A DNA stretch of 64,000 nucleotides from Flammulina velutipes (lineage: Eukaryota > Basidiomycota > Agaricomycetes > Agaricales > Physalacriaceae): contig CM022376.1 in assembly GCA_011800155.1 (NCBI GenBank), forward strand, positions 496,001 through 560,000, in the 5' to 3' direction. This document shows positions 21,261-33,176 of this stretch, one piece after another. Each line of letters opens with the position of its first letter. The first letter of the stretch is position 1. The notes below the pieces were generated by a model, which saw only the letters and a list, made by a program, of their open reading frames with translations, was not told the DNA's origin and did not search any database. Position numbers and translations under genes: made by a program.

Positions 21261-22684
21261 GGAATATGGCCTTGTTGATCCATGCCCGCCTGTCTATGTG
21301 ACCTACACAGATCCACATACAGGCCTCCAAATGCGTCTCTACCAGTCGTCTACCGCCCCCATGTCTACTCTTACCAATGACGAGCTTGACAACATCATTT
21401 TCCATATCCTCACCATTTTTCCTGATTTTGGACGTCGCATGATACACGGACATCTCGAACATCTTGGTCATCACGTTCCACGCCAACGTCTGCGAGATTC
21501 GTACGAACGTGTCAATGGAGCACCCGCGGGGCTGACCTCACATCCTATTGGGAGAGGAACTTATTCTGTGGCAGGGCCCAACTCTTTGTGGCATCACGAT
21601 GGCCAGCATGGTATGCTTGTTCTCAACATTTGTAGCAATACTCTAACTTTCAGTTTAGGAATGATCAAGTATCGTGTTGTGATTCACGCCTTTGTGGATG
21701 GCTTTTCTCGACTGGTTACTGGTATTCAGGCCACCGATAACAATCGCGCTGCAACAGTGGCCGACCTCTTTCACAGGGCCCGCTCTGTCCACGGTACCCC
21801 AAGTCGTGTTCGCGGAGATCATGGAACCGAGAATCTTCAAGTAGCCGAGTTCATGGAGACGCAGTTCGGTGTTGAGCGAGGCTCTTACATCTGGGGAAGG
21901 TAGGCAGGGCTTTCAATGTTAACTCTGTTGCTGAGCCTTTTCAGGAGTGTTCACAATATCCGCATTGAACGGCTCTGGAGAGACGTTACCCGTGGATTTG
22001 GAGGAAAATGGAAGCGATTCTTCCAATCTCTAGAACATCACTTTGGTCTTGAGGCTGACAATGACGCCCATATCTGGCTTCTTCATTATCTCTTTCTTGA
22101 TTCTATCAATGAAGACGCACTCGAGTGGGCCAATACGTGGAATCGCCATAAGCTACGACTTGAATCCGACAGAACCCGATCACCCAGCGACCTTTTCTAC
22201 TTTGGAATGCTTGAGAACGGCTATCGTAATATGGATGTTACCTATACAGGTCCAGAGCTGGAAGTTCCAGACTTGCGTTGGTATGGAGTGGACTGGGAAG
22301 ACTTGGATGATCCTGCATTACTTGCATATCATCAAGAGGAGAATGAGGAGGACATTGATGATATGGATACGCCACTGGATTCCCGTCAGCCTGCCCAGCT
22401 TTCGCAAGTTGTTGTGCCCGAGTTTGAATGTCCCTTTGACGAACAGGAGGCAAGGTTATTCTCTACTGAGCTTATGCTTATTCCGGAACTCGATAGCCGT
22501 AGCATGGATGACCGGAAAAATCTATGGGTACGTGCTCTAGATATATGTAATCAACTAGCTTCCCGGTAGATATTACATTTGATTATAAGAATTTGTGTAA
22601 CCTTTGAATTACCAGTTTACATTTTGTTCATTGGCTGCGTAGGATAACCAAATAGCTATCAACATCATTATCTTCTTATCCATC

Positions 22685-23016
22685 ATGTCCAGCGAACTTG
22701 AACGTCTACAAGCTGAGCTTACTCAGGCCAAGCTCAAACAAGAACAAGCCATTCAGGAGCGTAACAACGCGCAAGAACTGGAGAAAGCCAAGATCGAAAG
22801 ACTGGCTGACCTTGATCTCCGGTTGCGCGATCTCAAGCGTGAGACGAATGATATTGAGAGAGAGAATGAGGGTCTTATGAAGGAATTAAAAAGAAATGAA
22901 GCTAAATCAGTGGTGCGTCTTGCTTCTAGTTACTACACAACCAGTGACTAATGATTACTTGCTAGGATTCATCAGAAATCTCTGGCGCAGTGGCCACTTA
23001 TAACACAGTCAAGTAA
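22685..23016 (+). CDS. Small coiled-coil protein
   Basis: Exon 1 starts at the ATG at 22685 and encodes MSSELERLQAELTQAKLKQE followed by further heptad-like Leu/Glu/Lys/Arg sequence to NEAKSV, a near-continuous amphipathic helix of about 75 residues. An intron from about 22914 to 22964 (GTGCGTCTTG...TTGCTAG) leads to DSSEISGAVATYNTVK and a TAA at 23014-23016. It lies 115 bp downstream of the integrase-core stop on the same strand. No catalytic domain is present; a structural or partner role is only a guess from its position. Confidence 0.65.
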
Positions 23017-23153
23017 TATGTGAATCGCTACAATAACAGGTACTGGCAATCTTTCTCAATATCTCTTTTATCAGTCTAAACCCCCCTAGTTTCAACAGTA
23101 TCAATCCGAGAGCTCCGACAACTATGTGTATAGATTTGATACGCCAATACATG

Positions 23154-25519
23154 CTACAGATTTCTTGGAAGAGTTGGCGCACGTTTAAACACATAAGAAA
23201 AACACGTAACGTAGTAGAAAGCTAGATGATACTCAATGTCAAACAGTTCATCAACAGACACCAGAACCGGTGGCGCCAACTTCCACCCACCAGCTATTGT
23301 CCGATTAGACATCGGCCTTGGCATATTCAACCATCCACGCATGATAGAAAACAAAGCCCAACAGGCTGACTGCCGGTCCTGAGCGTCTGAAGACGCAAAG
23401 CCTTTTTGACCATCCTCGATGTCCTCAGGCACAATTCTCCCATTGAAGTGAGGCATGAATCCAAGTATCTTGATTCGGCGATCCTCCGCGTTTGATGCGT
23501 CCAGCTCTTCAAAGTTCTGAAGCTCTCCTTCCTCATTCTCCGGATCAGCATCGAAACCTTTAGGCATATATCGGTACAGAAGGTCGTCCAACGCCAGGAG
23601 CTCATATCGGAAGCCGACCTCGTTCATCTCCCAAAGGACCTCACGGCAGACCCCCTTCGTTGGGTGCTGAAAGGCGGCAAGTGTCGATCCGCGCCATTGC
23701 ACGACACAGTCGCCAAGATGATCAAAATCAACTGATGCCTGCACAAAACATATATAAGTAAGTTGCGCAACAGCAACAGGTGTACTCACCTCCATTCCAC
23801 TATCCATGCACTCCATAAGCATGTCCTGCAAGTTCGAGCGAGCCTGCGATGACTTGCTATCTGTTCGTGAACCGTGTAACTCCATCCCAATTAACTTGCG
23901 CCAATCATTTTGGCCGAGAGGATTGATGTTTGCCAGAGTGACGCGGTACATCAGGACTTGACGGAGTTTAAGGTAGGTTGTAAAATACGCAGCGCGAGAG
24001 TTCTCATTGGAATGTCCGGCGATGATGTTGGGATCAGGTAGAACGTAGCCCCGATTGAGTCCAGGGCGCCCAGGAGTAGAATGATTGAAGCTCTTGCCAA
24101 CCAGTTGACTAGCGTCTAACCACGCTCGTACCATCGGTGGCATAAGGGTTGAAGGGATATCCACAAATTTATTGCGAGTGGGAGGAGCAAACTTTCGCGC
24201 CATCGTCTTAGCTTTCGGGTCGACTTTTACATCTTGAGAAAAGGTCAGCATACAAGGCAACATGACAGGATAAGGGAGTACATGGAGTAGTCGGGGAAGA
24301 TTTGGTTCGAGGAGTTCTGGATGGCCCAGAAAGACTTGGGCTGGAGACTATAACAGTGACAGGTTCGGTCGCCGATTGGACGGGACCATGCTCGATGAAC
24401 AGTCGGTCGCCACCGTCCCCATACAAGGAGCACTTGGGAAACGCCAGACGCCACATATACTCACCCATGGCACGGTAACGCTCCACATCACCCGCCTTGC
24501 CCGTAAATATGACCGGATGAGCGGCACTGTCAGATGCCCTGAGACTGACACACAAGTTGAACTTTCGGGTAGGAAGATTATCAACAGGAGTATCGTCGAA
24601 CCAGGTACCTACTGCAACACCTGTATCTGCTTGCAGAGGACGCAGAAGCCAAATAGGCACACCACACTATAGATATGTCAACAAACCATTTCAAAATATG
24701 AGAATAAGTGCAGACCCGGAAAAGATTCTCTGCAACGTCGAGTTGGTCCGTAACGGCACCAACTACATTGCGCAGACGAGCCCTCGTACGCTGAGGTGTG
24801 TGAGAGATCTTGCATATATCGACCAGCCAGACGATACGAGCATCCAGCTCCAATAATGTTCGCTGAGTCATGCGCCATGCAGAGACGGCCTCATTGAACG
24901 TTGCTGGGAGAGAGAGACGGCCCAAGAGATATTTCAGACGTCCAGAGTAGAAGACTATCTTTCCATCGGTAGATAGGCCCTCCTGGCCACGCTCCTTGGT
25001 TTCCGCCCAGAGCCGTCGTTTGATAGCGACATATTCTCCATTGAGGAGATCGCGAAAGGGCGCGTCGATATGTCCCAAGCCTTGCCCTGGATCCGAAGAC
25101 GCAGCTACCTTGAAATGCTCTCGCTCTGGTACAAACCACAGCATTATTTCGTGTGCTGCAAACTGAGAAGGATGACGAAGGACCGCGAGGTGTGGGACGC
25201 GCTTGTCGAAAGGTTGAGGGAAGAACATTGGATCATCTTGGCCGTAGTGGAGATCTCCCAGGAGACGAACATCCCGCGTGCCGTAAAGTATCGGTGTAAA
25301 CACTTTCATGTTTGGTGAGGTGATAAATACGCCGAGCTCAGGATAGCGACGGCCTACAAGGCCTTCATAGGATTGTCTCACTAAAACATGATGAAGTTTT
25401 GTCAGGATATCAAATAGAAACACGCACTTTCGGAGAGAAAACAGTGAACGCGTCGTGAATATATCCAGGAGAGATACGAGCAAAGGGAGACGGATATGTT
25501 CGTGATGGTAAGAAGGCAA
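23154..25519 (-). CDS. Unrecognised multi-exon protein
   Basis: Several long minus-strand frames read as one gene: an N-terminal part (SYEGLVGRRYPELGVFITSP to TARLRNVVGAVTDQLDVAE-type sequence, 25519-24700), a middle part (VPIWLLRPLQADTGVAVGTW...FTGKAGDVERYRAMGEYMWR, 24660-24250) and a C-terminal part (KTMARKFAPPTRNKF to the stop at 23154). Introns are suggested near 24700-24665, 24290-24235 and 23790-23740 (GTGAGTACACC...TTTTGTGCAG; the frame stays open through it). I recognise the overall style as a basidiomycete-specific protein but know no function. Exon boundaries and the true start are unresolved; no in-frame ATG is clear at 25519. It is convergent with the integrase-core and coiled-coil genes. 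Confidence 0.5.
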
Positions 25520-25742
25520 GCAATTCTGTTACTGTCAATATTGATCGGGTCAACGTATCTCTATTGATTCATAGTCTAACAATATATGCAATAAACTGTC
25601 TTGTAGCACAGCAGGTAGCAGACAGAGAGAGGCATATGAGTAATTTAAATAAATCTCACAGGTAGGAATGAAAGCCGGACGTAAGTAGATTGTGAGGAGG
25701 AACAACAATAGGTGAAGCCAGCATCACAGCCCAATCTATGCG

Positions 25743-26258
25743 TTAGAGGCCCTTTCGTCGCGCCGCCCTCTCCCAAATCTCTCCGTTACGGGTATCGTGC
25801 AGCATTCGCGCCTGCGCGTCGACCTGGTGAGGGTAGCGGAGGGAGCTGCGGCGCTCCTGACGGTCAGGATTTTGGCTGTGACAGGCAAGCAGTATTGAGC
25901 GAGTGCGCAGTAAAGACAGATAGCACATACCTGTTTGCACGCCGCTTTTCAACCATAAGCAGATCCCATCGATTTTTTTGGCGATACACCTCTTGGTAGG
26001 TGGCCTGCCTAGCTCGTTCGGCTGCTTGTTCGTCTGCTGTCTTCTCCTTAAGTTCGGCACGGCGCCTATGGGTTCCAGAGGTAGGTTAGAAAGGAGAAAG
26101 AACGACATATATATCACGCACCGACGCTGATACTCCCGCGCACTCTTACGACGATCCTCGCGATGAGCGTCTTCGTATCGTCTCTCGCGTTCCAGCCCTA
26201 TCCGTGTGCGTGGATCCACATGCTGATTCGCGCGCGCTCGTGTTTTAGTCCGCGGCAT
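25743..26258 (-). CDS. Small Arg-rich charged protein
   Basis: The start MPRTKTRARANQHVDPRTRI is followed by a strongly basic, helical sequence. Two introns are likely: GTGCGTGATATA...CCCATAG (about 26120-26066) and GTATGTGCTA...GTCACAG (about 25931-25878). Splicing replaces two irregular stretches with uniformly charged sequence (RRRRAELKEKTADEQAAERA, VEKRRANSQNPDRQERRSS) and keeps the frame to the stop at 25743, ending WERAARRKGL. This makes about 135 residues, rich in Arg, Glu and Gln, suggesting a nucleic-acid-binding or coiled-coil protein. No family is recognised. It lies about 220 bp upstream of the unknown gene at 23154-25519, same strand. Confidence 0.5.
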   Translation of the reverse strand: MPRTKTRARANQHVDPRTRIGLERERRYEDAHREDRRKSAREYQRRCVIYMSFFLLSNLPLEPIGAVPNLRRRQQTNKQPNELGRPPTKRCIAKKIDGICLWLKSGVQTGMCYLSLLRTRSILLACHSQNPDRQERRSSLRYPHQVDAQARMLHDTRNGEIWERAARRKGL

Positions 26259-27829
26259 GAGGACAGTCTTGCTCTACGTTCAACGTGGTTGAAGGACAAG
26301 TGATAGCTTCCATATTGGGAAGCTCACTCTTGTATGGTGAGTTTCCCACCACTTTCAGCCTTATACTAAATTCCACACAATATGTAGCATGTATCACTTC
26401 AATCGGTACTGTATAGTGGATATATATAGTGCTACTTTCATTTATTACATCCTCAAGCCCGTAATTGCTATCTTTCTTGCTCTGCTCTCGAGACGAAGGG
26501 CCAGGTGAGGAGGTCAAGTCGCGAGTTATCGCGGTTGGTGAAGTGGTTACTGCATGGTGATTAGGAAGGAAAACGGACGTCAGGATCGACAGAGGACATA
26601 CCTAAGGAGTTTGTCGATGTTCGAGTGGAGTGCTGCTGAACTTGGGGGTCGCTTCGTTTCCTCGTTATCATGACGGTGCTGGATGGATGGTATGCTGAAG
26701 GGACGATGGCCGGAGACCGTGCGTGGAGTCTTGGGAGAGTCTCACAGCGGAGTTTGTATGTTCGAGTCACGCGCCTAAAAACAAAGATAGTTGATAGAAC
26801 AGTGGGAGTGATCATAGAGAACGCACTGATAGCATCCTCCAAGTCGTCGCTCCTGTAGCTGGATACACCCTAATGGCACCGCTTGACCTCGTATTGAAGT
26901 GCGAAGCGAAGACTAGCCATCCGCACTAAGCGCTGTATTCATATTTTACCATGTCAGATTTGACGCCTTTTGGAGGCACGCATAAGTGTTGCGATGAATA
27001 GGATAAGAACCGCGAACGTACCGCCATAGTCGTCTGCCCATCCTATCCACCCTATCAGACGCTCGATATGAGAGACAGAGTACTAACAAGCCTGCGGTGA
27101 GGCCCGAAATGCTCTGCAGGCCGTTTGACAAAGGCCTAATAGTTTGGTTAGTGGCGACGGTTAAACCAAAACGAGAACGTAACAATACAGCGCAGACTCG
27201 GTGATTCGTTCATCGAGTTGTCTATCATCGCGTTGACCAATGTTTGAGCTCGCCTCTAGGTTCATTCAGCGAATTACACATGAAAGTCGGCTCGAGAACC
27301 AACCTTGTTATTGTCAATCAACATAATGAGAATTGCTGCGGTCCATGCCAATTCTTGGAGACGGAGATTGGGTACGGTGTTGTGAACCGGTATGTTTGGA
27401 AAGACGAGATCCTCGACAATACCGGTCAATTGTACATTGTTACAGTGCTCGCTAAAGGCGTGGCCTCGTCACAGTGCACGGGTATATTGATTTTTGCGAA
27501 GGTATTCGATGTACGCCCTCAGCAGAACGACACTCGTGGTGCTAAGGTCTTGCCAAAAGATATCTGTCGGATACAATCAGTGAGCGTGCGCGTTGACGAT
27601 AATCAGACAGACCGTCAAACTCCAGCCGCTGAGGCGGAGCGGCTTTGGAGTAACTAGTTGAAAATATGCTAGTGCATGCCAAACGTGAGGCCTCACTGTC
27701 CGATACGGGGTCAAGAGAATCTATGAAGAGCATATACTGTTGTATGGGGAGGACAGGCGGGCCATTCTCCTCTTTGATGATCGCTTTGGACGACTCTGCA
27801 AGCCAGGCGGACACAAGCATGTCAGCCGA
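26259..27829. other. Spacer; no firm gene
   Basis: Contains a 137-codon plus-strand frame (27244-27657, CCGPCQFLETEIGYG...) that lacks an ATG start and recognisable domain, and short antisense frames. The end of the HECT-like gene may extend here through an extra intron (GTGTGCTAAT...GCTTGCAG at about 27837-27795), giving a few more codons. Confidence 0.35.
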
Positions 27830-28846
27830 TTAGCACACTAGATCCTCTCGATCCGTGAGGCTTCGACGGAGGATGATACAGCGCTGTTCCGCCGTTAACG
27901 GTTCCGCCATGGTTGGGTTTCGAAAACGGCGAAGGACTGCTTGCCTGACGAAGATATGGACATCGCTGAGGCGCCTGACAAGGATGGTTTGAACATCCGG
28001 AGAGAAGTTGACGTCGGGCGAGAAAGGTCCGTAGGGTGGTAACTTAGTGGCGACGGTTGCGCGGATTTCACTGCAAGGGTGTAAGTAGGGACTATGAAAT
28101 TGACGACGACGTACTGAGATTGGTCTTCCTCCATAAGACAAAGTAGCTCTCGGATTGTATCGAGTTGCTCTGCGGATGGCTCCTCTTCTGCGGAACCCGT
28201 AAAGTGCAAACATAGAGCCTCGACGGCGGCTGCTCGTATCTGGGCATCCTTGTCCTCCAGACGCGCCCGAAGCTTGTTGAGGATTTCGCCACTACGAGTG
28301 AGACAATCTTGGAACTTACCTCAAGCTCTAGAATTGACTGGGCGAGTGCACTAACTTTGGGATATGCAGGATGTTCATGGTTGAACAGCTGACCATCGGG
28401 GGCGACAGTGGTAGGCCATAAAACGAGTTGTTCTGCCAAATTGGGTGTGACACGATGGAGCCATTGCATGTCATCAATTGACTCGATACCGCCAACGAGA
28501 GCTTGCCAAAAGACTGGTGATGTGCCAGGAGGCAGAACATGCATGCGCATGAGATACATCGCAAAAAAGGTACCACACACCTTCAGCTCGCACATCTGAG
28601 TCTCGTCAAGTATAAGGTCAGTCCGCAGCGTTTTGTAACCAATATCTGACTCGGTTTCAATTCAAAACTCGCTCTGGAGAAGAAGACGAGCTGTCTCATT
28701 TAAGAGTTGACGCATAGGTCCTTGTCCAATCCCACTCTGTCTAGAAGTATCTTCAAGTTAGACTGGAAGGAAACAAGTATACGATCACATACATTTTTAC
28801 CGAGTCCTCAGACGTTGATGAGCAGTGCAAAAGAACACCACCAAAT

Positions 28847-28865
28847 CACACACACACACACACAC
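28847..28865. repeat. (CA)n microsatellite
   Basis: Nine and a half CA units next to the junction where the HECT-like coding region breaks off. Confidence 0.9.
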
Positions 28866-28869
28866 TAAC

Positions 28870-30270
28870 AAGTAGGCGTGGAAATGCAAGTCCGCTTCGA
28901 TAGCGGGTCTGCTTTTAATTGTTTAGAGTTCGATGAACTGGTCTTTGGGGTTTCGGGAAGGTATGGGGGTTCGATTGCAATGGTTCAAAATGTATAACAA
29001 GTTCGAGGGGTAACAGGGATCTGATCTTTAGTTGAAAACTAGAGGCCAACAAGAGTCACAGGCCGATTGGGATGCGTGAGGCAGACTTAATAAAGCTCCA
29101 ACCGGTCCGTCAATCTTCAACCACGCTAAGAGGTCTGCGTCCAGATACCCTGGTATCTATCTAGTGCTCTAAGACTCAACGGACTCTGTCCGCGGCTCAA
29201 AACGATAGCTTAGCTGCAGTCTAAACCACACTCAACGGGGACTGGGTTTTCCAATCAGATTCTTTCAAGTGGTTAGATGACTGTTCTGAGACAGCGCCGG
29301 GAACGTCGATGGCACAGGCAATGGCTAAACTTCAATTCCTCAAAGTAGCTCCAATGGCTCTAAGTTCCTTTTGCTTTCAGATTCAAAGTCACCTATGTGA
29401 CAGAACTTCTATTCAATCCTATCGAGCTAACCGACGGTAAATACTGCTTTGTGGGCTGCGTCTACTGGGGGTCTAAGCTAGTTTACGGTATGCTAACGAG
29501 CGTATTATATAGGTATTTCTAAAGAGCGTGACTAAAGCTGGTTTACTGTATTTTTCCCGCCACAGGAGCGGCCGCCACGTTGGCGGGCCCCGTGAACCTT
29601 GTTGTGCCCTGGGCCATATGGCCTTCATCATTCTTAGCCAGGTATTTGTCCTGGATGCACCCAATGAGGAGTGGCGTACCGCGCGGGTTCACAGCTCCTG
29701 AGTGATCCAAGGTCAGCTGGCATGCTTGTTCCATGTGTATCTCTCCATTCTTAGGCGATCCGCGCGGGCCTTCAATTAGCACCCGCATGGTCCCTGTTGC
29801 CTTGTGTTTTTCCTCTCTCGATAGAGAGGCCTTATTTCCAATAATGCCCCGCCCAGGAATCGGGCCCGTCGTGTTGGCGGCTCAACTCCTAGGTGGGTCC
29901 TACAGTGCTTCTGGCGTTTCCTATGCAGAGCCCGAATGCTATCCAACAGAGGGACTTGGGTTTCTGTGCTCGATCTGGGAGATCTGCCCGATCTGGATTA
30001 TATTGATGAGATCCCGGGAGTCAGGGCGTGATTCAGGAATAAGGTTTACTTCCCCTGAGATCATGACTCATGACGCAACATGCCTTTGATGGATTCGATG
30101 GTCGATCTCCGTCCTCTGCGTTTTGGTGGCTAAGTCCGTCCAAGTGTGGCGGGTGGTTCGTGAACTGTTCTTGGAAGAGTGGGATCCTTATTTCTAAGTA
30201 CCCGACACGATGGCGGGTGCAAGACTGCGTACTGGTTTTATTGATCGACCTAAGTCGAGTTACTTGTATT
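28870..30270. other. Non-coding stretch splitting the HECT-like gene
   Basis: No family sequence is visible between ALEAGG (about 30290, minus strand) and the downstream HECT-like exon at 28780. Short frames at 29473-29788 (minus) and 29733-30089 (plus) have no recognisable domains. I could not find LTRs, terminal inverted repeats or a convincing target duplication, so it may be an old decayed insertion or very divergent gene sequence. Confidence 0.35.
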
Positions 30271-32899
30271 GTAGTTTTAGGTTCCTCCCGCTTCGAGAGC
30301 GGGGTCGATTGCCTGGCTGAACCAGTGCATGACTTCAAGGTTCCAAGGATGGGTCCCAGTAACAAGGACCTTCTCCGTACTGCTAGCCTGGTGTGGAGTG
30401 GTATATTCCGTCCATATTGCCTTCTTCCTATGTCCATTCTGCCTGGTTTGCCTTGTACCAAATCGCAAAATATGGGGTCTTTGCCCATCCAAATATTACA
30501 AGGCGTATCAACGTACTTAAAAGCGAGGCAAATGAACCAACGGCGTACGGCTCGATGATGGTACGGGGAATGGTGGAGCGCAAGGGAGCACCATGCAATG
30601 AGGCTAGATAATGGAGTAGGTTCTCTGCGCTCTCCTTGGTGTCAGGACTCTGATCCCATTTGGGACGAAGTTTGAAACCTCTGAGAACGCCAGTACGAAG
30701 ATGAATGCGAGTGGTAACCCATTGTTGGAGTTCAGAGAAGGTAGAAGAGGTGACAAACGCTGCAGAAGGGATTTCAACGATGTCGTCATCGTCATCGGCT
30801 GGAATCAGATGAGAGAAAGGGGTGGAGGACTCGGAAGAGAAAGCAGGTGCAGAGGAGAGAGTGAATGGGATAGGGGCCTCAATTCGTGGTGATGGTCCGT
30901 TGAGGCGACGACGCTGTCGCGGTGGACTATGATCCATTTGGTTGAACTCTTCTTGAAGTCGAGCTGCCTTGAATATGATTTCAATATTTTGTCTGTATGA
31001 CCAAAAGACTTCACTTACGAATACTTCATCTGCGTGAATCTGTGAATCCCAAGAATTGATAGAGTTCTGAGTGTCTGAGCGCAGTCGGACACGAGTAGAT
31101 GACGATGAGCCAGCAGTTGGAGATAATGGAGCATGCGGGAGGGCTCGACTCAATGATTGAGATGGCTCTGCAGTTTGGGAAGAAGGTGCATAAGAGGTTG
31201 AGGATGTATGAGCGACGCAGTCACTAAAGGGTGATTGAATGTTATTGCTAGATGTTGATGGACTAAATCCATTCATTATCATTCGCTGTGGCAAAACTGT
31301 GACAATGAAATAAAACAATAAAAGTGCCACATACGTCATCATTATCGTCTTCATTTATCGATGAGGAAAGTGGCGCACTTGCGTCCCATGGACAACCAGC
31401 CGGACACACAGGGAGACATAGATCAGCTGTAGTGAAGTTCCGAGATTTATCTGTCTCGGGTTCTTGTATGTCAAAGGTCATACGATGAAAGATGCAGAGA
31501 TGCTCTTGGACGGTGAGAAATCCAAATCTAGGAGCTACAAGTAGTCAGCGCAAGATTGAGTGGCTTTAATGATAAGATGGTACCAATAAAGAGAACAGGT
31601 CCTTCGCCAAATGAGTTTATTAAGGTTCCTGTAGAGAGCGCAATGATTTTGGGTATGGAGAGGTTGCTGACGTCATCGAGGAGCGCGTCATACTCGAATA
31701 GACGAGGACGACCACTAATTGGTGATCGGCGTTTAATTATGAGGGCCATGTAGCGGTTACGAGAATCGTGGGAGACATTGGAGGATGGGAGAGTGACGAG
31801 AGCCGTAGTCAAGATAGATTGAACTCCTGTCCTGATAGTGGCACTCAGTTCTTCAGCCGAAGACTGGTACTGGAGTTCGACGACAGATGTCAAGTTAAAC
31901 GCCCGGAGACGGAGAAAAAAATCATAGGCGCGAGTTTCGAATACCTCCAGGGTATTTCCCACAATCACTTCATGATGAAGAGAATCACCGAACGCTGTTT
32001 CTGCTGCATTGGGAAGAGCTTGCTATCAAAGGGTATTGTATGAGTGTTCTGACGATATGGAGCAATAAAAATTTTCGTACGCAAGGATGAGGCTGAAGCG
32101 CAATTGTAATAGTAACAGTAGATGGTGGAGGAGGTCGACCCTTTCCTTTGGTCTTGATTGGAATGCCTGGGTTTGTGAATCCACGACGTTTAGTTGCATT
32201 GGCCTGATTAGCGTCATTCCCCTTTTTCCCGAAGGCCTGAATACCTGTTTTCGCCTTTGGAGGAGGTGGATCTGCCTGATTTGATTCAGCTGCAGCTCGC
32301 ACGTTGACTAGCCGATAGTGTGTTACCCGACGATCGTTGGTGTTTCCTCCTTGGGTTGAGTGAGAGGGATAGACAGATGCAGGTACTCCAGCAATTGCTG
32401 GCATGAAGCTTGATGGACGCTGGCTTGGTACATTGATAGGTGGATATGATGAAGAGACAGGAAGGCTGGGATAGACTGGAGGCGGCCTGACAAGAATAAA
32501 AAGTTATATATAGTGAGAAAAGAAGTAAACAAGGAACGTACAATGATGCCAAAAGTTTAGCGTGTGCTCTGTATAGGCGCTGACAGGTTGGTCTGGCGCA
32601 CACTGCATCTGCCGCACGCTGAAAGGTCTGTGGCTGGATGAAAAATCAGTAGATATTCACAATAGACCATAGATATATTGCACCATCATAAACTCTGTAC
32701 AACCAGTTGATTGATAACCTCCACGAGGTGCGAGTGTGCTGGCTTGTACATGAACAATAGGGGTATGGCCACATAGCTCGCAGGAACCCTAAACATAGTT
32801 GAATGAGACCAGGCTTAACGTTTCAGAGAAGTCACATACTGGGCTAAGAGGATCATCCTCATAAACAAAACAAGGATCATGCTCGCCACAAGCAGTACA

Positions 32900-33167
32900 C
32901 ACTGGGAAAAGTGCACAATATTTTGACATCAAAAATTACTGAAAGTATGTAAAGTTTCTTTACCATATCTTTAGTGCCAGAAAAAGGTTCAAAACAGGTA
33001 GAGATATGCTTAAAGTGTAAAAATATGCATTAAATATTCAAAATTCAACATATCTTCTCGATTTTATTGGTCCTTTGAGGTCATTTTTGGCATTTAAAAT
33101 ATCCTCAAAATACTTTACATACTTTTACCAAATTTTATGGTCAGAATATCTTGTATTTCCCCCAGTG
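32900..33167. mobile_element. 268-bp CACTA-type MITE
   Basis: The ends are CACTGGG (32900) and CCCAGTG (33167). They are extended by an inverted match of about 55 bp: left AATATTTTGACATC then GAAAGTATGTAAAGT; right arm reverse complement GATATTCTGACCAT then AAAAGTATGTAAAGT. The element is AT-rich, has no coding capacity, and is flanked by the 3-bp duplication ACA (32897-32899 and 33168-33170). CACTR ends plus a 3-bp duplication are the hallmark of the CACTA/EnSpm superfamily. It sits within codon 3 of the Cys-rich gene on the minus strand. Confidence 0.85.
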
Positions 33168-33176
33168 ACATGGCAT

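Larger units (their letters stand above)
14968..22569 (+). pseudogene. Integrase-core (rve-like DDE) protein gene, interrupted by a chromovirus
   Basis: Exons are 14968-15219, 15266-15388, 15441-15594, then after the insert 21266-21610, 21659-21899 and 21945-22569. Removing the retroelement and one GGAAT copy joins RRRALE to YGLVDPCPPVYV in frame. The N-terminus has a hydrophobic stretch (LLILLVLTLTQAS). GRPRREIN plus the downstream TVRRRAL block look like a helix-turn-helix region. The catalytic core has D in NSLWHHDGQHG, D in RGDHGTEN and E in HNIRIERLWRDV, the spacing expected of retroviral-type integrases; the GMIKYRVVIHAFVDGFSRLV stretch is typical of the rve-like proteins that are multicopy in agarics. 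The tail is acidic (EENEEDIDDMD). Whether the family moves DNA or is domesticated is not known to me. Apart from the insertion the gene looks intact. Confidence 0.8.
27830..33176 (-). pseudogene. Cys-rich / HECT-like multi-exon gene, disrupted at codon 3 and in its middle
   Basis: The start (ATG at 33176) reads MPCTACGEHDPCFVYEDDPL across a 268-bp MITE once one ACA target copy is removed. An intron (GTATGTGACT...TGTTTAG, about 32845-32798) follows, then GSCELCGHTPIVHV: a CxxC...CxxCxH zinc-binding N-terminus. A Pro/Ser-rich part with a basic patch (KKGNDANQANATKRRG) follows near 32404-32080, then a folded region (EVFETRAYDFFLRLRAFNL to SFGEGPVLFIG, 31980-31540), Ser-rich linkers, and ELQQWVTTRIHLRTGVLRGF...FGWAKTPYFAIWYKA ending near 30440. 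After about 1.5 kb without coding, 28760-28330 encodes GIGQGPMRQLLNETARLLLQ and an LRTDLIL...ALVGGIESIDDMQWLHRVTP block, which resembles the N-lobe of HECT-type ligase-like proteins in agarics. HEAT-like helices (RLEDKDAQIRAAAVEALC) run to the stop at 27830. HECT similarity is from memory and tentative. An in-frame TGA near 28668 also argues for decay. Confidence 0.45.

Noticed and set aside
27244..27657. 137-codon plus-strand frame as a gene.
   Set aside because: It starts only at TTG, has no recognisable domain, and no splice-supported extension.
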